DNA from: Burkholderiaceae bacterium
GTDB lineage: Bacteria; Pseudomonadota; Gammaproteobacteria; Burkholderiales; Burkholderiaceae
Assembly (NCBI GenBank): GCA_947374315.1
Contig: CANCBK010000032.1
Coordinates: 1 to 17,728 of the forward strand
DNA: 17,728 nucleotides
Direction: 5' to 3'
Part shown: piece after piece, positions 6,976 through 14,547 of the stretch
Layout: each line of letters begins with the position of its first letter
Numbering within the stretch: the stretch's first letter is position 1
Position numbers and translations under genes: made by a program
The notes under the pieces: generated by a model
Told to the model about the DNA's origin: nothing
Databases searched by the model: none
What the model saw: only the letters and a program-made list of their open reading frames with translations

Positions 6976-8097
6976 ATGAGTCTTCTATTTTCCAGTTTTA
7001 CGTTGAGCTCCCCCCGGGGCCCCTTGACCCTTGCTAACCGAATAGTAGTGGCGCCAATGTGCCAATATTCAGCCTTGAATGGGGAGGCCCAGGATTGGCA
7101 CTTAATGCACTGGGGCAATCTTCTGAATAGCGGTGCGGGCCTTTTTATCATTGAGGCTACTGGAGTGACTCCGGAAGGTCGCATTACCCCGGCATGCCTA
7201 GGGCTTTGGGACGATCGTACGGAAGCCGCCCTGAAGGATAAGCTCAGCAGGGCTCGTAAGCTGGCACCAGCTACGCCCGTGATTATTCAACTCGCCCATG
7301 CTGGCCGTAAGGCCTCTAGCGCTACGCCATGGAATGGTGGGCAATTACTAGCAACAGAGCAGGGTGGCTGGGAGACGCTTGCACCTTCGGCCATTGCGCA
7401 ACTGGAGGGCGAACGTTTGCCACATGAGCTTTCGAAGGTCGAGTTATCAGAATTAATTACAGCATTTGTGACGGCAGCGCAGCGAGCGGATCGCATTGGG
7501 ATCGATGGTATTGAATTACATGGTGCCCACGGCTATCTCTTGCATCAATTTCTGTCGCCGATTGCCAACCAACGTACCGATGAATATGGCGGCACTTATG
7601 AAAACCGTATTCGCTTTCCATTGGAATTATTTAAAGCTGTACGAGCAGCCTACCAAGGGGTATTGGGTATCCGTATTTCTGCCAGCGATTGGATTGAAGG
7701 TGGCTGGACTCCTGAGGAGACGGCAGATTTTGCATCCAGGCTTAAGCCGATCGGATGTGATTTTGTTCATATCTCATCTGGCGGAATCTCTCCAGCGCAA
7801 AAGATTGCGATTGGACCGGGCTATCAAGTGCCTTTTGCAAGGATCATTAAAAACCGCTCAGGTATTCCAACGATGACGGTTGGCTTGATTACTGAGCCTC
7901 AGCAGGCCGAAGATATATTGCAAGCAGGGGATGCGGATTTAATCGCTCTAGCCAGAGCATTTATGTACAAGCCACGTTGGGCTTGGGAGGCGGCAGCGGC
8001 CTTGGGTGGCACGGTGCCGTCGAATGAGCGTTACTGGCGCTGCTTGCCTCGTGAAGCCCAAGCTATTTTTGGGGAGGTGAAGGTTGGACAGCGATAA
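6976..8097 (+). CDS. NADH:flavin oxidoreductase, Old Yellow Enzyme family (YqjM/XenA-like)
   Basis: This 373-residue TIM-barrel protein would bind FMN and reduce activated C=C bonds using NAD(P)H. It has the features of the YqjM or thermophilic-like OYE class: VAPMCQYSA near the N terminus, with C29 and Y31 as the redox-tuning and active-site residues; HAGRKAS (108-114); the substrate-binding pair H182 and H185 in ELHGAHGYLLHQF; and NQRTDEYGGTYENR (198-211). Near the C terminus ADLIALARAFMYKPRW matches the FMN-phosphate loop and closing helix. Length is slightly above the usual 340-370. The physiological substrate is not predictable. AAGGG before the ATG is a good ribosome binding site. It is divergent from mmsA across 134 bp and followed after 50 bp by the SprT-like gene. 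Confidence 0.92.
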   Translation: MSLLFSSFTLSSPRGPLTLANRIVVAPMCQYSALNGEAQDWHLMHWGNLLNSGAGLFIIEATGVTPEGRITPACLGLWDDRTEAALKDKLSRARKLAPATPVIIQLAHAGRKASSATPWNGGQLLATEQGGWETLAPSAIAQLEGERLPHELSKVELSELITAFVTAAQRADRIGIDGIELHGAHGYLLHQFLSPIANQRTDEYGGTYENRIRFPLELFKAVRAAYQGVLGIRISASDWIEGGWTPEETADFASRLKPIGCDFVHISSGGISPAQKIAIGPGYQVPFARIIKNRSGIPTMTVGLITEPQQAEDILQAGDADLIALARAFMYKPRWAWEAAAALGGTVPSNERYWRCLPREAQAIFGEVKVGQR

Positions 8098-8147
8098 TTT
8101 AGAGATTAATTGCTTGCTGTAAAAAGTGAGCCCCCTTAAATACAGAA

Positions 8148-8822
8148 TTGAATGAACTGCAAATGAAGCAACACTCCGTAAGAGAATCCTGGTTGGAAGA
8201 CGCCGTAAGACATTTAGAGCCGGTGTTTTCTAAAGCTGGTTATGCCATTCCACCGGTGCGCGTATCGTGTGGTTTTCCAGCTTCTAGCAGCCCGAGAACA
8301 ACGCTGGGGCAATGCTGGCCCCGCGAGCGCTCTGGAGGTGGTGTGAATGAGATTTTCATCTCCCCTAAACTGGATGATCCCGTTCAACTCTTAGACACGC
8401 TAGTTCATGAACTCTGCCATGCCGTGGACGACTGCTTCAGCGGTCACGGGGAAGACTTTAAGGGCATTGCTCAAACCGTAGGTTTAGAAGGTCCCGCTAG
8501 AATGGCGCACGCCACTGAAGAGCTGATGGTGAGATTAATGATGATTAGCCAGGAGCTCGGGCCATATCCACATCAGGCTATCGTATTTCCTCCCCCAAGA
8601 CCGAGTAACGCCAGTCGCAATAAAGCGAAATGCGGCCAATGTGGGTACGAGGTTACTTTGCTAAAGAAGTGGGCTACCTATGGGGCGCCTATTTGCCCTA
8701 AAGACAATATTCGAATGCAAGAAGCAGTTATCGAAACTATCGAAAACACAACTGAACATGATACTGAGTCTGTTACAGGCTCAAAGTCCAAGCCTGATGA
8801 GATCCGCCGTGCAATTAGCTAA
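8148..8822 (+). CDS. SprT-like putative zinc metallopeptidase
   Basis: This 224-residue protein carries the zincin motif HELCH (H87, E88, H91), with H100 in FSGHGEDF as likely third zinc ligand. This matches the SprT-like domain (about residues 15-145). A C-terminal ribbon follows with C162, C165 and C183; the expected fourth Cys is missing (ICPKDN). A charged tail ends at residue 224. SprT-like proteins in eukaryotes (SPRTN) cleave DNA-protein crosslinks; bacterial versions are mostly uncharacterised, so a protease role is inferred from the motif only. The longest frame begins with TTG at 8148; the ATG at 8163 gives 219 residues and is equally plausible, and neither has a clear ribosome binding site. 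A strong terminator follows. A weak promoter (TTGCTG, 16 bp, TTAAAT at 8136-8141) may precede it. Confidence 0.78.
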   Translation: MNELQMKQHSVRESWLEDAVRHLEPVFSKAGYAIPPVRVSCGFPASSSPRTTLGQCWPRERSGGGVNEIFISPKLDDPVQLLDTLVHELCHAVDDCFSGHGEDFKGIAQTVGLEGPARMAHATEELMVRLMMISQELGPYPHQAIVFPPPRPSNASRNKAKCGQCGYEVTLLKKWATYGAPICPKDNIRMQEAVIETIENTTEHDTESVTGSKSKPDEIRRAIS

Positions 8823-8837
8823 TACAGTAATTTTAAT

Positions 8838-9548
8838 TTAGTTGGCTGCGGTAGAAGGACTCCAGACGGAGTCCTTTTTACTTGCCTTGGCGATTTCGGC
8901 CAAAATCTTTTCATGTAGCAGGCAATCATCTTCACTTGCTGTGATGAGTTTGAGTTTTGTAGGCAAGGCTTTCATTTGCCCAGAAGCATCGGTTCCAACC
9001 GTATAGTCAATCAGATCAATTGACAGATCTTCTTGGCCACGCGTCATGGCAACGTAGACTTCAGCTAATAGCTGAGCATCCAGCAGCGCGCCGTGAAGCG
9101 TGCGGTGCTGATTGCCAATTGAAAAACGTTCGCAAAGTGCATCAAGTGAATTGCGCTTGCCCGGGAACATTTGACGGGCGTCGAGAAGGGTATCTGTTAC
9201 CTTAGATGCGAGACCTCTAAAAGGAGGGCGCTTGAGTAAGGCAAACTCGTTATCCAGGAACCCTAAGTCAAAGGGCGCATTATGAATCACTACTTCAGCG
9301 CCATCGATAAACTCAATAAGCTCTTCTATAACGTTAGCGAATATAGGTTTATCAGATAAAAATTCACGAGAAAGTCCGTGAACTGCAAACGCACCCGCAT
9401 CAATATCCCGTTCGGGATTAATGTAATGGTGAAATGTTCTATCCGTGAGGCGCCTGCCAATCATCTCAACACAACCGATTTCAATAATGCGATCGCCAGT
9501 GGCGGGATTGAGGCCGGTAGTTTCGGTATCGAGGATAACTTGACGCAT
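8838..9548 (-). CDS. dnaQ: DNA polymerase III epsilon subunit (3'-5' proofreading exonuclease)
   Basis: This 236-residue protein removes misincorporated nucleotides as part of the replicative core with DnaE. Exo I is DTETTG (D7, E9), Exo II is HNAPFDLGF (D94) and Exo III is HGALLDAQLLAEVY (H152, D157), giving the complete DEDDh set. After the exonuclease domain, AMTRGQEDLSIDL holds QEDLSI (172-177), matching the beta-clamp-binding motif at the same place as QTSMAF in E. coli epsilon. The C-terminal linker (about 185-236) should bind DnaE. The ATG overlaps the stop of the upstream RND pump (TAATG), and GGAAGG (9555-9560) lies 6 bases before it. The last codons contain the plus-strand terminator. 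In most relatives I know of, dnaQ lies directly next to rnhA; here the pump genes intervene. Confidence 0.95.
   Translation of the reverse strand: MRQVILDTETTGLNPATGDRIIEIGCVEMIGRRLTDRTFHHYINPERDIDAGAFAVHGLSREFLSDKPIFANVIEELIEFIDGAEVVIHNAPFDLGFLDNEFALLKRPPFRGLASKVTDTLLDARQMFPGKRNSLDALCERFSIGNQHRTLHGALLDAQLLAEVYVAMTRGQEDLSIDLIDYTVGTDASGQMKALPTKLKLITASEDDCLLHEKILAEIAKASKKDSVWSPSTAAN
8855..8879 (+). terminator. Rho-independent terminator inside the 3' end of dnaQ
   Basis: AAGGACTCC (8855-8863), loop AGAC, and GGAGTCCTT (8868-8876) form a perfect 9-bp stem followed by a T run to 8879. It is oriented for the plus-strand SprT-like gene, which stops 32 bases earlier. On the other strand the hairpin encodes DnaQ residues 225-232 and has no U tract after it, so it should act in one direction. 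Confidence 0.88.
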
Positions 9549-12500
9549 TAGGTGCCTTCCAATACGGATGAGGGGATCTCCATTGGGCCTGTACCTGCAT
9601 ATTTATCGAGATAAAGATAAATCACTGGCGTAATAATTAGGGTAACAAATTGAGAGAAGATTAAGCCGCCTGCCACGCTAATGCCCAGAGGTTGGCGTAG
9701 TTCCGCGCCGGCCCCAATTCCGAAGGCGATAGGGAGTGCACCCATTAAGGCGGCGAAGGTGGTCATCATAATCGGGCGGAATCGCAAGATACAGGCTTCG
9801 CGAATAGCCTTCTCAGGAGACATGCCCTGATTACGTTGGGCATCTAAAGCAAAGTCGATCATTAGAATCGCATTCTTCTTCACAATACCAATTAATAGCA
9901 AAATACCAATCGACGCAATGATGGTGAGCTCAAAGCCAAAAAGACGCAGTGCCAAGATGGCACCAATGGCGGCAGATGGTAAGCCCGCCAAAATCGTAAG
10001 GGGATGAATATAGCTTTCATACAGAACGCCCAAAATAATATAAATCACACCAAGGGCGGCAAAAATTAAGATCAACTGACCCGATTGATTACTTTTAAAT
10101 ACAGCAGCATCGCCACCATAGCTAGTAATGATGGAGGCAGGTAAATTGATTTCCTTAGTGTAGGACTCAATCTTTTTGGTGGCGTCACCCAAGAAAACGT
10201 CTGGTGCCAAATTAAATGAAAGTGTCACTGCGGGAATCTGCCCCTGATGATTCACGGCAGTGGGGCCAATGGTTCTGATAAAGCTCGCTACGCTAGAAAG
10301 CGGAATCAATTTATCCGTTGCGCGACCGCGAACAAAGATCTTGTTGAGATCGGTTTCATATTGGCGATCCTCTTCGGCAGCCTCAAGAATGACGTAGTAA
10401 GTATTTACGGGGGTGTAGATCGTGGAAACTTGTCTTTCTCCATAGGCGGAGTAAAGTGCCGTCCGAATATCGGTAATCGTGACACCAGCGCTAGCTGCTT
10501 TTTCACGGTCAATGTTTATCCTGACATTTAGACCTTTGAGTTGTGAATCGCTGGTGACATCGCGGAAGATGGGGTCGGCACGCATCTTCTGCATCAACTT
10601 ATCCGCCCACTCATTCACGCCTTCAAAGCCCACGCTTTGTAATGTAAATTGATAGCGACTCTTGCTACTCTTTCCGCCGAGCTGCAAGTTCTGAACGGGG
10701 CGCATATAAACTTGTAGCCCTGGGATTTCCTTGAACTTTGCCCTTAGTCCTTCCATGATCTTGGCCATTTTGGCGCGATCACCTTTGGGCTTGAGAATAA
10801 TAAAAATTCTCCCGGTATTGGATCCCGAGCTGGCTCCGCCCCCTATTACGGAGATGGAGCTTGCTACGTTTGGATCAGTGTTCACTAAAGCAGCCGCTTG
10901 GTCCTGCAATACCAACATCGCCTTAAAGGAAATATCTTCTGAGGCTTCAGTGGTCGCCAAAATCTGCCCAATATCTTCTTCTGGAAAAAAGCCTTTAGGA
11001 CTGTTAATAAATAGCGCAACCGTGATTACGAAAGTGGATAGCGCTCCCCACAGTACTTTTTTGCGATTGAGGAGGGCTAAGTCTAGATAGTGAATATAGG
11101 TCTTCAGCATCCAATCAAAAAAGCGATCAAACTTTTTATTGATTGCGTACTCTTTGGCATGTTGCCCGGGCTTCGGCAAGAAGCGGCTACACAGCATGGG
11201 GACTACCGTAAGGGACACTAGAGCGGATACCAGAATCGATAGCGATACAACTACGGCAAATTCTCTAAAGAGCAGGCCGATCGGACCTGGCATAAAAAAC
11301 AGTGGAATAAATACGGCGACCAGGGAGATGGAGATTGAGATGATCGTAAAGCCTACTTCTTTGCTGCCCTTAAGGGAGGCCTTGAGTGGATCCATGCCCT
11401 GTTCAACATAACGCATGATGTTCTCTAGAACCACAATCGCATCATCAACTACGAGGCCCACTGCAAGCGTTATTCCCAGCAGGGAAATATTGTCTAGACT
11501 GAAGCCAAGAAAGTAGAGCAGAAAAAAAGCGCCAATCAAGGAGATGGGTAGGCTAATCGATGGAATGACTGTTGCTGCGATGTGCTTTAGGAAGAGGAAG
11601 ATAACCAGCACCACCAGTAAGACGGTTAAAGCCAGCGTAAGATTAACGTCATGAATTGCTTCAATGATCGATAGGGAGCGATCATTCAAAAGTTGCAGTT
11701 GGACTGATTCAGGCATCTGTTTTTGTAATTGCGGCAATAGAGCCTTAACCGCTTTGACTACTTCAACTGTATTGGCATTTGGCTGGCGCAGGACAGCAAT
11801 CGCAATTGAGCGCTCTCCATTGGCGCTAGCGAGTGTTTTGACATCCTCATAACTCTCAATAACTTCGGCAACATCTTTGAGGTAAATGGGCAAACCATTT
11901 TTTTGGCTAATGATGAGGTTGGCAAATTCCTCTGGCCTTACTAGCTGAGGGTTGGCGTAAATCGTGATGGATTGGCGTGGACCATCCAAAACGCCTACTG
12001 GACTATTGGAGTTTGCTTTATTGACTGCAGTGGATACATCGTCAATGGTTAAGTTGCGATTCGCTAGAGCATCGGGATGTACGCGTACACGGACCGCATA
12101 TCGCTTTGCACCATAGACGAGAACCTGAGCTACGCCGCTAATGGTCGAGAGGTTGGGTGATAGTAAGTTTTCGGCATACTGATTCAAATCAGAGAGGCTG
12201 ATTGATGGCGAGTTCATTCTCACTACCAACACCGGTGTATCGGCCGGATTAATTTTGCGATAGGACGGAGGTACCGTCATTTCAATTGGTAGTCGCTTCT
12301 GCGCTCTCAGAAGTGCGGCTTGGACATCGACGGCCGCTTTATCAATATCGCGATCATTGCTGAACTCCAGGGTAATGCTGGTACTGCCTAGAGAATTGGT
12401 AGAGCTAATGACGGTGACGCCATCAATCGTCGAAAACTCTTTTTCCAGAGGTAGCGCTACGGCCGATGCCATATTTTCTGGTGAGGCGCCAGGGAGCGAT

Positions 12501-12646
12501 GCGCTCACTGAGATTACTGGAGTATTAAAACTCGGGAGGGCCGCAACGGGTATCTTTAAATAGGCGATGGTGCCGGCAATGACGGTGGCTACTGAAAGCA
12601 ATACCGTCATTACAGGGCGCCGAATACATAATTCGGAAAGCGTCAT
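9548..12646 (-). CDS. RND efflux transporter, inner-membrane pump (HAE1, MdtB/MdtC-like)
   Basis: This 1032-residue proton-driven pump has the expected length and architecture. An N-terminal helix (MTLSELCIRRPVMTVLLSVA) is followed by a first periplasmic porter region (about 30-335). A helix bundle follows, with the proton-relay pair D401 and D402 in GLVVDDAIVVLEN. Then come a second large periplasmic region and a C-terminal bundle with the relay Lys in GIVKKNAILMIDFALDAQR. LPSFNTPVISVSASLPGASP and GFSLDNISLLG resemble MdtB, MdtC and related drug, bile-salt or metabolite exporters; the substrate is not predictable. Its ATG overlaps the adaptor stop (ATGA, 12643-12646) without its own Shine-Dalgarno sequence, so translation is probably coupled. 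No outer-membrane TolC-type partner is encoded nearby. dnaQ follows with a one-base overlap. Confidence 0.95.
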   Translation of the reverse strand: MTLSELCIRRPVMTVLLSVATVIAGTIAYLKIPVAALPSFNTPVISVSASLPGASPENMASAVALPLEKEFSTIDGVTVISSTNSLGSTSITLEFSNDRDIDKAAVDVQAALLRAQKRLPIEMTVPPSYRKINPADTPVLVVRMNSPSISLSDLNQYAENLLSPNLSTISGVAQVLVYGAKRYAVRVRVHPDALANRNLTIDDVSTAVNKANSNSPVGVLDGPRQSITIYANPQLVRPEEFANLIISQKNGLPIYLKDVAEVIESYEDVKTLASANGERSIAIAVLRQPNANTVEVVKAVKALLPQLQKQMPESVQLQLLNDRSLSIIEAIHDVNLTLALTVLLVVLVIFLFLKHIAATVIPSISLPISLIGAFFLLYFLGFSLDNISLLGITLAVGLVVDDAIVVLENIMRYVEQGMDPLKASLKGSKEVGFTIISISISLVAVFIPLFFMPGPIGLLFREFAVVVSLSILVSALVSLTVVPMLCSRFLPKPGQHAKEYAINKKFDRFFDWMLKTYIHYLDLALLNRKKVLWGALSTFVITVALFINSPKGFFPEEDIGQILATTEASEDISFKAMLVLQDQAAALVNTDPNVASSISVIGGGASSGSNTGRIFIILKPKGDRAKMAKIMEGLRAKFKEIPGLQVYMRPVQNLQLGGKSSKSRYQFTLQSVGFEGVNEWADKLMQKMRADPIFRDVTSDSQLKGLNVRINIDREKAASAGVTITDIRTALYSAYGERQVSTIYTPVNTYYVILEAAEEDRQYETDLNKIFVRGRATDKLIPLSSVASFIRTIGPTAVNHQGQIPAVTLSFNLAPDVFLGDATKKIESYTKEINLPASIITSYGGDAAVFKSNQSGQLILIFAALGVIYIILGVLYESYIHPLTILAGLPSAAIGAILALRLFGFELTIIASIGILLLIGIVKKNAILMIDFALDAQRNQGMSPEKAIREACILRFRPIMMTTFAALMGALPIAFGIGAGAELRQPLGISVAGGLIFSQFVTLIITPVIYLYLDKYAGTGPMEIPSSVLEGT
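9555..9560 (-). promoter_or_regulatory. Ribosome binding site of dnaQ within the pump gene
   Basis: GGAAGG on the minus strand lies in the last codons of the RND pump gene, 6 bases before the dnaQ ATG. It supports efficient start-up of DnaQ translation alongside the TAATG coupling. Confidence 0.7.
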
Positions 12647-13971
12647 TTTTTGTCTGTTGTCGTTGTGGTTGCTGGGCTAGTGGCCGGACCTGTTGGTGTC
12701 ACGGGGGCCAGAGCCTCTTTTTTGGCTTCCCGGATTTTGCTTCCAGGGAGTAAATTTTGCTTCCCTTCAACTACCACTCTATCTCCGGGGTCGATGCCCG
12801 TGATTACTGATAGACCTTGATAGTCGTAAATGACTTTGATCGGCTTTGAGACGGCCTTATCGTCTTTGTCTACGACATACACTAGCTTGCCCCTTGGATT
12901 AATGACGACCGCTTGCGATGGCACTGCCAAGGCATCTTTTAAAGTGCTTGCGATTAAGGAGACGCGTGCAAATTCACCGGGTAGCAGGGTCATGGAGTCA
13001 TTTGGAATTTGCGCTTTTACGCGAACTGCCGCAATGGATGGATCAACTTGGTTATCAATCACCAATACCTTGCCTTCATAGGGCTTTTTCCCGGTATCGC
13101 CTACCGTCACTTTGACTGTGAGTGGCTCGCCATCCAATTGATTTTCCAGCAAAATTGGAATGTCTTTTTCTGGGATGACGAATTGAACATTGATGGGATT
13201 TAATTGTGTAATGGTGACCATTGAGCCAACGCTAGAAGTTGCGGTGGAGCTCGTTGCAGTTGATACGATATTGCTTGCTTGCACAAGTGAGCCTGGAAAT
13301 ACATTAATAATGCCGGCGCGCCCATCAATCGGGGAGCGGATGTAATCAAAGGAGAGCTGGACTTCGGCGGCACGAGCAGCGGCTTGTGCCGACTTCGCAT
13401 TGGCCAATGTCGTTTCTAGACCAGCCTTAGAGATGAAATTTTTGGCAACCAATTCTTTGGCGCGTAAGTATTGTTTTTGCGCATCATCTGCCAGCGCTTT
13501 GAGTTTTTCATAATTCGCTCTGTCGTTACGATCATCCAGCGTAAACAGCAGATCGCCTTCCTTAACCTCTTGACCATCCTTCACGTTAATCTTGGTAACC
13601 GTATTGGTAACCATGGGGCGAATATCCACGATGCTATTGGAAACGATTGTGCCGGTGGCTTCCATAATTAAAGGGATGTCTCTCTTATCCACTATGACGG
13701 TGGTGACGGTAACCGGTCCGCCAGCCTTATCCGTGGCAGGAAAGAAGTAGTCGAATGCCTTTGATCCAACGTATAGAGCCAGCAGTACTGCCAAGAGGCG
13801 CCATTTATATTGAATGGCAAATGCTTTGGCTGTCGCGTAGTCTAACTTTTTGACTTGGTCTAAATAGGGGGAGAGTTTTTGCCACAGCCTGCATAAACGA
13901 GACTTGATCCAATTTTTTAGAGTTGGCAGTTTGGCAACGGCTTTATCGAGTTCAGATTCAATTTTTGACAC
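12643..13971 (-). CDS. RND efflux periplasmic adaptor (HlyD/MdtA-type membrane fusion protein)
   Basis: This 442-residue adaptor links the pump to an outer-membrane channel. Residues 1-56 form a charged, probably cytoplasmic segment. One membrane anchor follows at about 57-77 (RLLAVLLALYVGSKAF). Then come a lipoyl half (about 105-148, NVKDGQEVKEGDLLFTLDD), an alpha-helical hairpin (about 150-205, rich in Ala, Lys and Glu) and the second lipoyl half (IRSPIDGRAGIINV). Beta-barrel and membrane-proximal domains lead to GDRVVVEGKQNLLPGSKI, and the tail (about 425-442) is Thr/Pro-rich. The long N-terminal cytoplasmic part is unusual for MdtA. The start is a GTG at 13971 with only weak ribosome binding; no in-frame ATG occurs before the anchor. 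It is the first gene of the efflux pair, 116 bp after rnhA. Confidence 0.92.
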   Translation of the reverse strand: MSKIESELDKAVAKLPTLKNWIKSRLCRLWQKLSPYLDQVKKLDYATAKAFAIQYKWRLLAVLLALYVGSKAFDYFFPATDKAGGPVTVTTVIVDKRDIPLIMEATGTIVSNSIVDIRPMVTNTVTKINVKDGQEVKEGDLLFTLDDRNDRANYEKLKALADDAQKQYLRAKELVAKNFISKAGLETTLANAKSAQAAARAAEVQLSFDYIRSPIDGRAGIINVFPGSLVQASNIVSTATSSTATSSVGSMVTITQLNPINVQFVIPEKDIPILLENQLDGEPLTVKVTVGDTGKKPYEGKVLVIDNQVDPSIAAVRVKAQIPNDSMTLLPGEFARVSLIASTLKDALAVPSQAVVINPRGKLVYVVDKDDKAVSKPIKVIYDYQGLSVITGIDPGDRVVVEGKQNLLPGSKIREAKKEALAPVTPTGPATSPATTTTTDKK

Positions 13972-14044
13972 GGTCTCGGAGTTTTTCTTGGTTTTATATG
14001 GGTTTAGCGGCGACTTCTATCGCTACTTTGAATCCGCTTATTCT

Positions 14045-14074
14045 CTCATAAGACCACCAAAAACGGGCTTGCAA
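14045..14074 (-). promoter_or_regulatory. Candidate promoter of the RND efflux operon
   Basis: On the minus strand TTGCAA (14069-14074) and TATGAG (14045-14050) lie 18 bp apart, each matching consensus at four of six positions, in the 116-bp gap between rnhA and the adaptor gene. No regulator gene or obvious operator is seen beside it. Weak evidence. Confidence 0.35.
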
Positions 14075-14080
14075 GCACGC
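14059..14080 (-). terminator. Possible weak terminator after rnhA
   Basis: On the minus strand CGTGCT-TGCA-AGCCCG makes a six-position stem with one mismatch, followed by TTTTT. It lies 8 bases after the rnhA stop and overlaps the candidate -35 of the efflux operon. If real, it would only partly separate rnhA from the pump genes. Confidence 0.4.
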
Positions 14081-14087
14081 ATCTGGC

Positions 14088-14543
14088 TTATGGCAGAAAT
14101 TCCTCTACGCCTCGGTTCGCTAGGAGGTCGGCCAGCTCGTTTCCGGGGTGTCCGTTATGCCCACGCACCCAGTGCCAAGAAATAGTGTGGTGGGGGATGA
14201 GGGCGTCTAATTCTTGCCACAAATCGGCATTCTTGACGGGGTCTTTGCTGGCCGTCTTCCAACCCCTTTTTTTCCAGCCTTCGAGCCACTCGGTGACCCC
14301 TTTTTGCACGTACTGCGAGTCAGTCCAGAGCTCTACTGAGCTGGTTTGCTTGAGGGCTCGGAGCGCATGAATAACCGCGCTAATTTCCATGCGATTGTTC
14401 GTAGTGAGTTTTGCTCCACCATGAATGTGTTTTTCGTGGCCCCCCGAACGTAGAACAGCGCCCCAGCCACCAGGGCCAGGATTGCCTTTGCAGGCGCCAT
14501 CGGTATAAATGACGATATGGGGTAAGTTGTTGGTATGGGACAT
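14088..14543 (-). CDS. rnhA: Ribonuclease HI
   Basis: This 151-residue enzyme degrades the RNA strand of RNA-DNA hybrids, removing R-loops and primers. The catalytic set is complete: D15 in [17 protein letters not shown]53 in NNRMEIS, D75 in WTDSQYV and D139 in GNELADLLA, with the mobile H129 in [10 protein letters not shown]. The basic protrusion ([18 protein letters not shown], 88-105) that grips the hybrid is present, so this is the full bacterial type HI enzyme of usual length. It starts 4 bases after the stop of the YafS-type gene and probably shares its transcript. The efflux adaptor follows after 116 bp, where dnaQ would be expected. Confidence 0.97.
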   Translation of the reverse strand: MSHTNNLPHIVIYTDGACKGNPGPGGWGAVLRSGGHEKHIHGGAKLTTNNRMEISAVIHALRALKQTSSVELWTDSQYVQKGVTEWLEGWKKRGWKTASKDPVKNADLWQELDALIPHHTISWHWVRGHNGHPGNELADLLANRGVEEFLP

Positions 14544-14547
14544 AGGC

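Noticed and set aside
7496..7876. 126-residue plus-strand frame within the flavin oxidoreductase
   Set aside because: The overlapping frame holds the conserved HGAHGYLLHQF and NQRTDEYGG motifs, so this frame is a by-product.
10731..11411. Plus-strand frames of 90-119 residues opposite the RND pump
   Set aside because: They are antisense shadows of a strongly conserved pump gene, with no ribosome binding sites or motifs.
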